A stretch of DNA of 60,504 nucleotides from Bacteroidales bacterium (GTDB taxonomy: Bacteria > Bacteroidota > Bacteroidia > Bacteroidales > WCHB1-69). Numbering within the stretch: the stretch's first letter is position 1; each line of letters starts with the position of its first letter. Location: the NCBI GenBank assembly GCA_017454945.1, contig JAFTCA010000013.1:1-60504 (forward strand), in the 5' to 3' direction. The notes under the pieces were generated by a model that ran no database searches, was not told the origin of the DNA, and saw only the letters and a list, made by a program, of their open reading frames with translations. Both the position numbers and the translations under genes were made by a program. Below are positions 1-8,178 of this stretch, one piece after another.

Positions 1-19
1 CAACTAATATCTAACCACC

Positions 20-571
20 ATGTTACTTCCCATCTGTCTATACGGACATCCAGTATTGAGAAAACAAGCTCGCCCTGTGGATATTGAGGGTGAGGAATTG
101 GCCACTTTGATTGCCGATATGTTTGAAACGATGTATCACGCAGAGGGCGTGGGATTGGCTGCCCCGCAAATTGGTAAGTCGATACGACTCTTTGTCATTG
201 ATTCAGCACCCTTCCGCGAGACCGACGAAAATGCGGAGATATACAAGGGGGCCTTCATCAATCCTGAGATTATGGATGAGTCGGGTGAGGATTTCACTTT
301 CAACGAAGGATGCCTTAGTCTGCCCGATATTCATGAGGAGATTACCCGCAAGTCGGAAGTGACGATACGCTATACCGATGAGAACGGCAACGACCAGTTG
401 CGCAAGTTCAACGGCTATGTGGCACGTATCATCCAACATGAATATGATCATCTTCAAGGACAGGTATTTACAGATAAAGTGACGTCCTTGAAAAAGATGT
501 TGTTAAAACGTAAATTATCGGATATTGCCAACGGGAAGGTTCATCCTCGTTACAAATCCAAAATCAAGTAA
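20..571 (+). CDS. def: Peptide deformylase
   Basis: Removes the N-formyl group from the initiator methionine of new proteins in the cytoplasm; a metal-dependent hydrolase. All three family motifs are present in order: GVGLAAPQ (residues 43-50), EGCLS (96-100, metal ligand Cys98) and HEYDH (140-144, ligands His140 and His144, catalytic Glu141). The 183-residue length is normal. The only reasonable start is the ATG at 20. A TPR lipoprotein gene follows 26 bases after the stop, an order known from other Bacteroidales, where thrS usually comes next; here thrS is absent and an opposing gene follows. Confidence 0.97.
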   Translation: MLLPICLYGHPVLRKQARPVDIEGEELATLIADMFETMYHAEGVGLAAPQIGKSIRLFVIDSAPFRETDENAEIYKGAFINPEIMDESGEDFTFNEGCLSLPDIHEEITRKSEVTIRYTDENGNDQLRKFNGYVARIIQHEYDHLQGQVFTDKVTSLKKMLLKRKLSDIANGKVHPRYKSKIK

Positions 572-597
572 CCTTTTGTTATCGTAAATGAATGTGT

Positions 598-1167
598 ATG
601 AAAAGAATACTATACCTGTGTTTGATAGCTGTCGTTTTGTTTTTCGCTTGTCATCGCGAAAATAAAGGTGGCAATCTGACCGAAAGGACACAAGGCCAGT
701 CGGAGTTGGTGCAGATGTTCCAACAATGCGATTCGCTCTACAAGATAGGCACTCCTGATACGGTGAAGATGTGTCTTTTTGTGGAAAAAGCAGTGGAGTT
801 TGCCGAAGCGTTTCCCGAAGAGGTAATTTCGCCGGAGTTGCTGATGCGTGCTGGCGAGACCTGCATCCGTTTGGCAGAATATGCCGACCAGAAACCGCTC
901 AAGATTAAGTATGCCAAGCAGGCACTCGACATTTATAACAAGGTGCAGAAGGTCTATCCCGATTATCCCGACTTGAAGATGTGTTATTTTAACCGTGGTG
1001 TGGTGTATGACGACATCCTGCAAGACTACGAAAGCGCCAAGTTCGAGTATTCAGACTTTATCCACAAATATCCTGATGACAGCTTGAGCGTGCAACTGAA
1101 AGTCTATATTCAGTATTTGGGCAAATCGCCCGAGGAGATAATGAAGGAAATAAAACCTGCGCAATAG
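598..1167 (+). CDS. TPR-containing lipoprotein
   Basis: Predicted lipoprotein of 189 residues with tetratricopeptide-like helices. The N-terminus from the ATG at 598 is a short basic stretch, a hydrophobic core and a lipobox ending FFAC (Cys18), so it is probably exported and lipidated. An ATG at 592 is in frame and adds only two residues. Helical repeats resembling TPRs run over roughly residues 75-165, with the characteristic Y/A/P spacing (KVYPDYPDLK, FIHKYPDDS). It follows def and is probably co-transcribed. The exact function is unknown; TPR lipoproteins of this kind generally act as assembly or scaffolding factors. Confidence 0.8.
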   Translation: MKRILYLCLIAVVLFFACHRENKGGNLTERTQGQSELVQMFQQCDSLYKIGTPDTVKMCLFVEKAVEFAEAFPEEVISPELLMRAGETCIRLAEYADQKPLKIKYAKQALDIYNKVQKVYPDYPDLKMCYFNRGVVYDDILQDYESAKFEYSDFIHKYPDDSLSVQLKVYIQYLGKSPEEIMKEIKPAQ

Positions 1168-1179
1168 GCGCGGTTTCTG

Positions 1180-1282
1180 AAATTAAAATTCAGAATTCAA
1201 AATTCAAATTGAATTATTGAATTATCGAAATGTCTCCATCTCTCTATAATTCTATAACTCTATAACTCTCAATTTTTAACTC
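1180..1282. repeat. AT-rich simple-repeat tract
   Basis: Low-complexity intergenic DNA between two convergent genes, made of degenerate iterations of attcaaaattcaa and tctataactctataact. No gene is seen. The same words recur in several other gaps of this window. Confidence 0.7.
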
Positions 1283-1885
1283 TTAAAACTCCAGTCGTAG
1301 TTGGCTTTTCAGCTGGAAACTTTTCCTGTGGTATTTGCATCTTCCGTATTTGAGCACGGCTTCCTGATGGGCGGGCGTGGGGTAACCTTTGTTTTCGGCC
1401 CAGCCGTATTGCGGGAATTCTACCGCTAATTTTTCCATGTACTCGTCCCTGTATGTTTTGGCCAGAATGGATGCAGCGGCAATGGCCAGATATTTGGCGT
1501 CGCCTTTGACAATGCAGTGGTAGGGGATGTCAGTCTCGTTGATGAAGCGGTTGCCGTCGATGAGTAGCAGGTTAGGTTTGACGGTCAGTTGTGAAATGGC
1601 TTTGTTCATGCCCATGAATGAGGCGTGCAGGATGTTGACCTTGTCGATGGTGGCTTCGTCGATAGAGGCCACGGCCCAACTGATGGCGTGTGCTTCGATT
1701 TCGGTGCGCAGTTGCTCGCGTTGGCTGCGTGAGAGCAGCTTCGAGTCGTTGATGGCGGCGTTGTAGTAGTCGGCGGGGAAGATGACAGCCGCCGCATATA
1801 CTGGACCAGCAATGCAGCCGCGGCCCACTTCGTCGCAGCCGCACTCAATGATGGTCGGGTCGGCAGAGTAGCGGGCTTGGATCAT
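1283..1885 (-). CDS. rnhB: Ribonuclease HII
   Basis: Endonuclease that cuts the RNA strand of RNA-DNA hybrids and starts ribonucleotide excision repair. The reading frame is open upstream to 2155, but homology begins only at the ATG at 1885. From there the protein is 200 residues, the usual length, and opens with the CGCDEVGRG motif (catalytic Asp18, Glu19). Further family motifs are DSKLLSRSQRE, LLIDGN and AAASILAKTYRDEYM. The start codon overlaps the stop of the upstream membrane-protein gene as ATGA, which implies translational coupling. The upstream extension is a shadow of that membrane gene and was discarded. Confidence 0.95.
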   Translation of the reverse strand: MIQARYSADPTIIECGCDEVGRGCIAGPVYAAAVIFPADYYNAAINDSKLLSRSQREQLRTEIEAHAISWAVASIDEATIDKVNILHASFMGMNKAISQLTVKPNLLLIDGNRFINETDIPYHCIVKGDAKYLAIAAASILAKTYRDEYMEKLAVEFPQYGWAENKGYPTPAHQEAVLKYGRCKYHRKSFQLKSQLRLEF

Positions 1886-2862
1886 GGCAACAGGTTTGAT
1901 AATAGCAAAAGAGTGATACTGAGGATAGTCAGCATGTCGTGACGCAAGCGCAACCGCCGCGACTGGCTCATGATGGCGAGGTAGATCGACATGGGAAGAT
2001 AGAGGTACTGCAGGTTGTATGGGAATTGCGAGCAGTCGGCAATGATAATGAAAAGGGCGGTAATAGTGAAGGCCGCGATGGTTGTCAGCCGGCGGCGTTG
2101 TAGAATTACTTTGCTGTCGAACTGAACTTTTTGGGCGCCAACGATGATGAACCATAAAACAACTAAGGCTATGAGTAGCAATAATTTGGTGGTGCCAATG
2201 CTGTGAAAGGTGGAAGGTAGGTTGAAAATGACAAGTTGTTGCATTACCTGTCCTAACATTTGTGTATTATCGTTCAAATAGCTGATAGCCAGTAGGTAAA
2301 TGAACGGAAAGATGATGCCCAAAAACAGAATGACAATATCTTTACTGCGACTATATCGGTAAATGAGAATGGAAATAATGCTGTAGATAGTGAATAGCAA
2401 CACCGTGGCACTGATGAATGACCCCAATCCGATAAGGAGTCCAAGCATGAATACTTTGCCTTTCAGTGACGGGTTGTTCAGCTGAATGGACAAATTAAAC
2501 ATAAAGAGTGCTATTGTATTGATGAAGAATATGTTAGATATGTGCAAGGGGTTGCCTATGCCATTCATGAGCCATACGTAAAACACCAATGGCATAAGCG
2601 TGTAGCGCTCTTCGGCAAAATCATTGCCCATAAAACATATATATAGTAGGAAAAGTTGTAATGCGAAGTTGCTGATAATCACACTTTTGAATAGGGTGGT
2701 GTGCTGCATTAGGAAGGTGACAAAACCTTGCGAAAAAACAGGCATGTCGCTGGTGACAGTCATCTCCGGAGTGCCGGAGAGCCATCTGAAAACCAGCAGG
2801 GCACAACCTGCTAACAGCAGGATGAGTTGAACGATGGTGTTCTTATTTATAAAATAAAACAT
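1882..2862 (-). CDS. Multi-spanning membrane protein, DUF6427-like
   Basis: A 326-residue integral membrane protein with about ten hydrophobic segments starting almost at the N-terminus (FYFINKNTIVQLILLLAG). The segments are separated by short polar loops with few charged residues. Size and composition match the Bacteroidota family DUF6427, whose role is unknown; the family assignment is from memory of the pattern and is not certain. It is first in a two-gene unit with rnhB, overlapping it by four bases. A -7 box lies 20 bases upstream of the ATG. Confidence 0.7.
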   Translation of the reverse strand: MFYFINKNTIVQLILLLAGCALLVFRWLSGTPEMTVTSDMPVFSQGFVTFLMQHTTLFKSVIISNFALQLFLLYICFMGNDFAEERYTLMPLVFYVWLMNGIGNPLHISNIFFINTIALFMFNLSIQLNNPSLKGKVFMLGLLIGLGSFISATVLLFTIYSIISILIYRYSRSKDIVILFLGIIFPFIYLLAISYLNDNTQMLGQVMQQLVIFNLPSTFHSIGTTKLLLLIALVVLWFIIVGAQKVQFDSKVILQRRRLTTIAAFTITALFIIIADCSQFPYNLQYLYLPMSIYLAIMSQSRRLRLRHDMLTILSITLLLLSNLLP

Positions 2863-2881
2863 GACGGCCTGTTTGGGTTGG

Positions 2882-2889
2882 CAAAAATA
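2882..2889 (-). promoter_or_regulatory. -7 box for the DUF6427-like gene and rnhB
   Basis: TATTTTTG on the minus strand, matching the Bacteroidota -7 consensus TAnnTTTG, 20 bases before the ATG at 2862 and directly after the stop of the upstream L,D-transpeptidase gene. Confidence 0.6.
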
Positions 2890-2895
2890 GTAATT

Positions 2896-3513
2896 TTAAT
2901 CGAAAATGTCGAGCAATACATTCTTTTCGGTCTGCAGATAGTGGTCTAATATCTGCATGGCCTTGGGTGAAACCATCACACAGCCTTTGCTTCCAACAGA
3001 CTTAAAGGGATAGATGGGTTTCGTGGGGACATATTTGTAGCCGTGCAGCACAATGCAGCGCTGGCGCACCTGACTGTTGGTACTTTCCAATCCATCAAGC
3101 CGGTAGGCTGTGCCAAATTGGCCGTCGTAGCGCTCGCTTATGCGGCATTTGCCTTTGGAACTGAGCCAGCTTTCTTCTACGTTGCTGAAAGTTACTCCTC
3201 CATTGCATTGGCGCTCATGTCCGCGTCCGTGGGCGGCGGGACACTCGAAAACAATCTTCGACTGTCGGAAATCCCAGATGAAGAGGCGGTTCCGCCCGCT
3301 GTGCAGACTGTAGTCCACTAAAATGCACAGGTGGGTGTTCATGCCATGCTGTCGGCAGTAGGAGAGTGCGGCTACCGCTTTCTCTTTCAGGCGCGCATCA
3401 TTGCGACGGAGCCATAAAGGCGGGCATAACAATGAGAAAAGCAAAAGCAGGAGGGCCATTAGCCAACCGCCACGCACAAGGTTCTTTTGTATTGGTGCTT
3501 TTTTCTTCATCAT
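2896..3513 (-). CDS. L,D-transpeptidase catalytic-domain family protein (YkuD_2 type)
   Basis: Predicted membrane-anchored or exported peptidoglycan enzyme of 205 residues. An N-terminal signal anchor lies near residues 14-34. The conserved C-terminal catalytic block contains VLHGYKY followed by SVGSKGCVMVSP, the His...S-x-GC arrangement in which the cysteine is the nucleophile in YkuD-fold enzymes. Members of this Bacteroidota/Proteobacteria branch (Pfam YkuD_2) are annotated as murein L,D-transpeptidase-like, but few have been tested biochemically. It has its own upstream -7 box and is followed by a separate promoter for the next gene. Confidence 0.85.
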   Translation of the reverse strand: MMKKKAPIQKNLVRGGWLMALLLLLFSLLCPPLWLRRNDARLKEKAVAALSYCRQHGMNTHLCILVDYSLHSGRNRLFIWDFRQSKIVFECPAAHGRGHERQCNGGVTFSNVEESWLSSKGKCRISERYDGQFGTAYRLDGLESTNSQVRQRCIVLHGYKYVPTKPIYPFKSVGSKGCVMVSPKAMQILDHYLQTEKNVLLDIFD

Positions 3514-3540
3514 TGTCTGTGCAAAATTAATCTATTTTTG
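3513..3540 (+). promoter_or_regulatory. Plus-strand promoter-like pair facing repeat element A
   Basis: TTG at 3513-3515 and TATTTTTG at 3533-3540, separated by 17 bases, form a Bacteroidota -33/-7 pair on the plus strand. The box ends two bases before the terminal repeat of element A, so transcription from it would run through the hairpin element. No coding region follows until 4073. Confidence 0.4.
3522..3529 (-). promoter_or_regulatory. -7 box for the L,D-transpeptidase-like gene
   Basis: TAATTTTG on the minus strand, eight bases upstream of the ATG at 3513. It lies back to back with a plus-strand TATTTTTG box at 3533-3540. Confidence 0.5.
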
Positions 3541-3542
3541 CC

Positions 3543-3937
3543 AATTATATACCTGATGGCACAAGGTGTTTAGTGAACAATTCCTTTTAGTCTTGCCGAT
3601 TCGCATTGTTGCACGAGTGTCACTTTCGCGGCGAATAAACGACCGCATCATTGCACACATCTAACGCGCCGCGAGTAGGATTGCGAGTTTTCCATGTATT
3701 CCCCACACTGACGTGTGGGGTTATTGGTAGGGTGTCCCTACGGGACACTTTCACATGTGGTCATGCGCACATCTTTTCGACCTCGTAGAGGTCGCCTGTC
3801 AGTAACCCCAGATGAGCGTAGCGTAATCTGGGGTGGCGAAAAAGTCTGCATCCTCTACCGCGGCGCGCTATGAATGTCCTATGGAACACTAAACTTGTTC
3901 GCCGCGGAAGGGACTCAGTGCCAACAGGTATATAATT
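3543..3937. repeat. 395-bp hairpin-rich repeat element, copy A
   Basis: Non-coding element with a second copy in opposite orientation at 50488-50881, about 89 percent identical by hand alignment. The ends form an inverted repeat of about 20 bases (AATTATATACCTGATGGCAC at the left; the right end differs at one position). Inside are four compact hairpins with stems CCCCACAC/GTGTGGGG, GTGTCCC/GGGACAC, CGACCTC/GAGGTCG and ACCCCAGAT/ATCTGGGGT. They are flanked by two wider arms closed by TCGCGGCG/CGCCGCGA and CCGCGGCG/CGCCGCGG. No reading frame of note is present. It resembles a MITE-like non-autonomous element or a structured RNA; its identity is unknown. Confidence 0.85.
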
Positions 3938-3962
3938 ACAAAAATTTTTTTTGAAAAATATG

Positions 3963-3989
3963 TTGTTTAAATAAAAAAGTGTATCTTTG
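3963..3989 (+). promoter_or_regulatory. Promoter for the SPFH/Arc gene pair
   Basis: TATCTTTG at 3982-3989 is a good -7 box, with a TTG at 3963-3965 upstream. An AT-rich leader of about 75 bases follows before the ATG at 4073. Confidence 0.6.
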
Positions 3990-4072
3990 CCATTGAAATA
4001 ATATTAGAATAATATCATTTGCTAATGCATAAAATATTAATTATCAATTATTAATTGTAAATTATAAATGTT

Positions 4073-5038
4073 ATGGAAACAAAAGAATTTGAATTAAAAA
4101 TGCATTTTTGGAACAATGGCTTCCTGCATCTGTTGTGGAATCTGATCTTGCTGGTCGGTTCTATTTGTATTGCTGTTTACATGGGTAATCGCGTGCAAAC
4201 CGATGCCGAAATAGGTTGGGTGGTGTTAGTGGCTTCATTACTGTCATTCAACTACATCTTACATTGCATCGGCTTCATGGTCATCCAGCCCAACCAGTCG
4301 CGGGTGATGACCTTCTTTGGCAAGTATCGTGGCACAGTGCGCGCCAATGGCTTCTTCTGGGTGAATCCCTTCTACGGCAAACGCAAATTGTCGTTGCGTG
4401 CCCGCAACATGGATGTGGCGCCCATCAAGGTGAACGATAAAAACGGTAACCCCATCATGATTGGTCTGGTGCTGGTGTGGAAAATCAAGGACACCTATAA
4501 AGCCTGCTTCGACATTGATGTGGATACGATGCCTGTGGTACAAAAAGATGGTGAATCTGTCCAATTGCAGCAGTCGCTGAAAGGTTACGACAGCTTTGTG
4601 AATGTGCAGAGTGATGCCGCATTGCGCCGCGTGGCAGGTATGTATGCCTATGACAATATGGATCATAAGAACGAAGAGATTACGCTCCGTAGTGGTGGTG
4701 AGGAAATCAACGATCGCTTGGAGGAAGAACTGCGCAGTCGCTTGCTCATTGCGGGTATTGAGGTGGTTGAGGCCCGCATCAACTATCTGGCTTACGCAGC
4801 AGAGATTGCCAGCGTGATGCTCCGCCGCCAGCAAGCCGATGCCATCATCTCGGCCCGCGAGAAGATTGTGGAAGGCGCCGTTTCGATGGTTGAGCTGGCT
4901 CTGAAGAAGCTGGAAGCTGAGCAGGTGGTTCATCTCGACGAAGAGAAGAAGGCAGCTATGGTCAGCAATCTGCTGGTAGTGCTTTGTGCCGACGAGAGCG
5001 CCAGCCCTGTGATTAACGCTGGAACCTTGTATCAATAA
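4073..5038 (+). CDS. SPFH (band 7/stomatin-like) domain protein
   Basis: Membrane protein of 321 residues. Two hydrophobic segments near the N-terminus (about residues 15-37 and 47-68) are followed by an SPFH domain starting at VIQPNQSRVMTFFGKYRGTV and a charged helical region rich in Arg/Glu/Ala (residues about 200-290). SPFH proteins form oligomeric rings or cages at membrane microdomains, often with proteases or as scaffolds. The specific role here is not known. The small Arc-type gene that follows is a frequent partner of this gene in Bacteroidota, so the two are probably co-transcribed and functionally linked. Confidence 0.88.
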   Translation: METKEFELKMHFWNNGFLHLLWNLILLVGSICIAVYMGNRVQTDAEIGWVVLVASLLSFNYILHCIGFMVIQPNQSRVMTFFGKYRGTVRANGFFWVNPFYGKRKLSLRARNMDVAPIKVNDKNGNPIMIGLVLVWKIKDTYKACFDIDVDTMPVVQKDGESVQLQQSLKGYDSFVNVQSDAALRRVAGMYAYDNMDHKNEEITLRSGGEEINDRLEEELRSRLLIAGIEVVEARINYLAYAAEIASVMLRRQQADAIISAREKIVEGAVSMVELALKKLEAEQVVHLDEEKKAAMVSNLLVVLCADESASPVINAGTLYQ

Positions 5039-5041
5039 TCT

Positions 5042-5069
5042 GTAGAGACATTTCATGAAATGTCTCTAC
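5042..5069. repeat. Perfect 28-bp palindrome (REP-like)
   Basis: GTAGAGACATTTCA followed immediately by its exact reverse complement, placed three bases after the SPFH stop and 14 before the Arc-type start. Related words occur at 54520-54541. Such palindromes are dispersed intergenic repeats in many Bacteroidota genomes. Confidence 0.75.
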
Positions 5070-5082
5070 CAAAAATTATTCC

Positions 5083-5268
5083 ATGAAAAAGAACTTTGCC
5101 CTACGTGTTGATGAAGAGGTGTTTGCTGCTCTGGAGCGGTGGGCGGCCGACGAGTTCCGTAGTGTGAACGGACAGATAGAGTGGATATTGAACGAGGCGC
5201 TGAAGAAGGCGAAACGGAAGCCGCAAAAGCCGTATGCAGGGCTGTCGGAGACACCCTCTGTCAAATAA
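5083..5268 (+). CDS. Arc-type ribbon-helix-helix DNA-binding protein
   Basis: A 61-residue protein with a beta strand (NFALRVDEEVFAAL) followed by two helices (ERWAADEFRSVNGQIEWILNEALKKA), the pattern of Arc/MetJ ribbon-helix-helix regulators, and a basic C-terminal tail. It follows the SPFH gene and ends at a strong bidirectional terminator. It probably binds DNA as a dimer of dimers; its target is unknown. Autoregulation of the SPFH pair is an inference from location only. Confidence 0.82.
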   Translation: MKKNFALRVDEEVFAALERWAADEFRSVNGQIEWILNEALKKAKRKPQKPYAGLSETPSVK

Positions 5269-5299
5269 AAAAACGCCAGCGTTTAACGCTGGCGTTTTT
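5268..5299. terminator. Bidirectional intrinsic terminator
   Basis: The palindrome CGCCAGCGTT-T-AACGCTGGCG (5274-5294) is bordered by A and T runs, ending the SPFH/Arc unit on the plus strand and the V-type ATPase operon on the minus strand. Confidence 0.9.
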
Positions 5300-5324
5300 C
5301 TTTACATACTCTCTTTCTCAGATC

Positions 5325-5765
<441 letters not shown>

Positions 5766-5780
5766 TTAAATTGTTGATTT

Positions 5781-7571
5781 TTATTTATTTGCGTTTTCTG
5801 TGAGAGGGTTGTACTTTCTGCCGGTACCCTCATATCCGGAATTTTTGAAGAACTCAAGAAAGTTGAGACGTAAGGGATGGACGAAGGCTCCGAGTACGCA
5901 CATGGCCAGGTTCAGCGAGTGTCCCACCGTGACGATAAGGATGAAGAACACCCAGCCAAAGCCGCCGTCGCCCAGTGCTTGCTGGCCGATGGCGTTGAAA
6001 GCTTCGCCCAACTTAGCTCCAGCCAACCCTAAAGCGTAGAGTCGCAGGTAACTCAGCACATCGCCCAACAGTCCCGTGGCTGTGTTGTAGGTGTCCCACA
6101 GTCCAGCCCCAACATTGAGTAGGGGATTGCGATGCAGGTTGTTGAGGAAGAAGATGCCCAGCGCCGACAGGATGCCCAGCACGATGATAATCCATTTTGT
6201 AATGGAGGAGTCAATGACCTTCATCAGCGCAAGTCCACCCACGATAACACCGCCCACGATGAGCAGTGTCCAACCCCATGTGCCAAGCGAATTGGCAAAT
6301 CCCTTGGTCTTGGTGGCTTGGTAGGTCTTAACAATCATTGCTAAGCATAAATGGATGATACCTATGATGATAGCAAGCACCATGGTGCCGTCAAAGCCAG
6401 CAATTTGAGAAGGCAGCATGATTTTCTTGACGCCCTCGGGAATGATGTTCCAGGTAAGCAGGTCCATCGAGAAGAAGGTGTGGAAGAAGAAACCAATAGC
6501 GGTTGTGGCTACACCCAAAGTTACAACAAGGGGAGCAAGTTTGGGCATCATCTTCTTTAAGCCAAAGCCTAACAGTATGAGTATAAGTCCATAACCCATA
6601 TCGCCCATGCAGAAACCAAAGAAGAGCATGAAGAAGATGGAAATCCATACTGTGGGGTCAAACTCGTCATATTTCGGTCGGCCGTACATGTCGGTCAGGA
6701 CTTCAAACATGGAGACGAACTTGTTGTTTTTCAGCTTAATAGGCGGATTGTCCTCCGTCTGTGCCTGATGGGCAATATAAAAGACATTCTCTTTGTCGAG
6801 CATCTCGTGCAACTGCTTCTCGCTCTCTTTGGGAGCAAATCCTTCAAAGACAGTGAGATAGTTGTCGGCGGCTTTGGTGCCAGCAATGCCAGCCAAATGT
6901 AAGTCGAGGTCGGAGAGGGTTTTGTCCAACTCCTTCTGCAACGCTGCCTCATGGCATTTTAACTCTGCAAGACGGCGGTCCAGCTGTTCAATGTCTGTAT
7001 TCGCCTGGCTGATTTCCTGCTCAATGGCGGTATAGTCACGGTCGGGCGCTGTCATCTCCGGAAGAGGGAAGTTGTATTCCGTGCTGTCGCTGGTGATGAC
7101 AAAGTAAGTGTAGCCATTCTCGGTCGAGATTTCGCTGAAGGCGTATTGTTCTTTCCATTCAGGCAGTATGGCCGATGTTTTGGCTTTGTAGAAGTGTAGT
7201 TGCAGTCCTTGCTCGGCAAGGGTGGCAAAACGGTCGGGGTCAAAGCGTCCCCATGGCTTTCTTTCTTCCAGCGTTTTCTGTAATACAGAGAGTTTGGCTT
7301 GCAGTCGCTCTTTGTTCGCAACGGCAAGGTTCACTTCCTCGGCGATGTCATTGTCGATGTCGTGAGTGCTTCCCGACGGCTCCACTGTTTTCAGGGCGGT
7401 CAAGGCCTTGCGTATGTTATTGGCACGTTTGGATAGCTCCTCAGAAGGCTCGTCGATGGGCTTGGTGGCACGAGTGATGTCAACCATGCCCACGCCCTGC
7501 AACTTCTTCAGGAAATCCTCGGCATCGCCACTCAGGAGGATGAAGCCATATTTAGTCATATCAATTACCAT
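5781..7571 (-). CDS. ntpI: V-type ATPase subunit I (stator membrane subunit a)
   Basis: Large 596-residue stator subunit that provides the ion half-channels against the K ring. The N-terminal half (to about residue 300) is soluble and rich in coiled-coil heptads. The C-terminal half has about seven membrane helices, beginning at WISIFFMLFFGFCMGDMGYGLILILLG. The start at 7571 overlaps the end of the subunit D gene by eleven bases and gives an N-terminus with a second Met at residue 5, as in related genes; the second ATG (7559) lies one base after the D stop. Either way translation is coupled. Confidence 0.95.
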   Translation of the reverse strand: MVIDMTKYGFILLSGDAEDFLKKLQGVGMVDITRATKPIDEPSEELSKRANNIRKALTALKTVEPSGSTHDIDNDIAEEVNLAVANKERLQAKLSVLQKTLEERKPWGRFDPDRFATLAEQGLQLHFYKAKTSAILPEWKEQYAFSEISTENGYTYFVITSDSTEYNFPLPEMTAPDRDYTAIEQEISQANTDIEQLDRRLAELKCHEAALQKELDKTLSDLDLHLAGIAGTKAADNYLTVFEGFAPKESEKQLHEMLDKENVFYIAHQAQTEDNPPIKLKNNKFVSMFEVLTDMYGRPKYDEFDPTVWISIFFMLFFGFCMGDMGYGLILILLGFGLKKMMPKLAPLVVTLGVATTAIGFFFHTFFSMDLLTWNIIPEGVKKIMLPSQIAGFDGTMVLAIIIGIIHLCLAMIVKTYQATKTKGFANSLGTWGWTLLIVGGVIVGGLALMKVIDSSITKWIIIVLGILSALGIFFLNNLHRNPLLNVGAGLWDTYNTATGLLGDVLSYLRLYALGLAGAKLGEAFNAIGQQALGDGGFGWVFFILIVTVGHSLNLAMCVLGAFVHPLRLNFLEFFKNSGYEGTGRKYNPLTENANK

Positions 7572-8172
7572 CGTTCACCTCCTCTTCTTGTAAATGTCTG
7601 TTTTTCACTATTTTCTGTGAGGCCTTGGAAAGGTTTTCCTCATCTTCCATATAGCGTTTTATCTTTCTGATGGCTTCGTTGTAGCCAGGAATCTGTACCT
7701 TTTCGTAAAGGTTCACTTTTTGGGTGGTTTTTTTGCGTTGGAAATCCAAAATGCGGCTCACCTCGTTGTACACTTCCGACTCAATGCCAAGTTGTACAAG
7801 GTCTTTGAGTATCTGCAGGCCGTCGGGATACCACATGGGCTTGGTGAAGAGGTTGATTTCCTTCACATCATACAGCACCTCCTCCAAGGCGGGCGTTGGG
7901 ACACCGGCAATCTTGACCGTCTTGAGCTTGACATCGGTTACGGTCAGCAGTCCGGGCTCAAATTCGTTCCACAAGCTGGCCATGTTTTCAAACTGGGTCA
8001 TTTTGTAGGTCATCTGCTCGGAGATTTTGACGGCACGTTCTTTGGCCTTCTTGACCTCCATGCGAAGCGCCGACTCCTTGTTCTTCAGTGTCGGCAACGC
8101 ACGCACCCTGACCTTCAACTGCTTGTTGAGTTCGTTGAGAGAAGTTTTGTTATATTGAAACTTAATGGCCAT
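7561..8172 (-). CDS. ntpD: V-type ATPase subunit D (central shaft)
   Basis: Central rotor stalk that couples ATP hydrolysis in A3B3 to rotation of the K ring. 203 residues, almost entirely helical, with the family opening (FQYNKTSLNELNKQLKVRVRALPTLKNKESALRMEVKKA; two long coiled-coil arms) and a matching C-terminal helix. It begins six bases after the stop of subunit B and overlaps subunit I. No separate subunit F or G gene is present in the operon, which is usual for the Bacteroidota version. Confidence 0.94.
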   Translation of the reverse strand: MAIKFQYNKTSLNELNKQLKVRVRALPTLKNKESALRMEVKKAKERAVKISEQMTYKMTQFENMASLWNEFEPGLLTVTDVKLKTVKIAGVPTPALEEVLYDVKEINLFTKPMWYPDGLQILKDLVQLGIESEVYNEVSRILDFQRKKTTQKVNLYEKVQIPGYNEAIRKIKRYMEDEENLSKASQKIVKNRHLQEEEVNDGN

Positions 8173-8178
8173 AAATCG

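Noticed and set aside
1886..2155. The 90-residue N-terminal extension of RNase HII
   Set aside because: It overlaps the membrane-protein gene in another frame, has unusual composition, and homology begins at the ATG at 1885.
4259..5056. 265-codon open frame on the strand opposite the SPFH gene
   Set aside because: His/Leu-rich shadow of the SPFH codons with no domain; the sense gene has clear homology.
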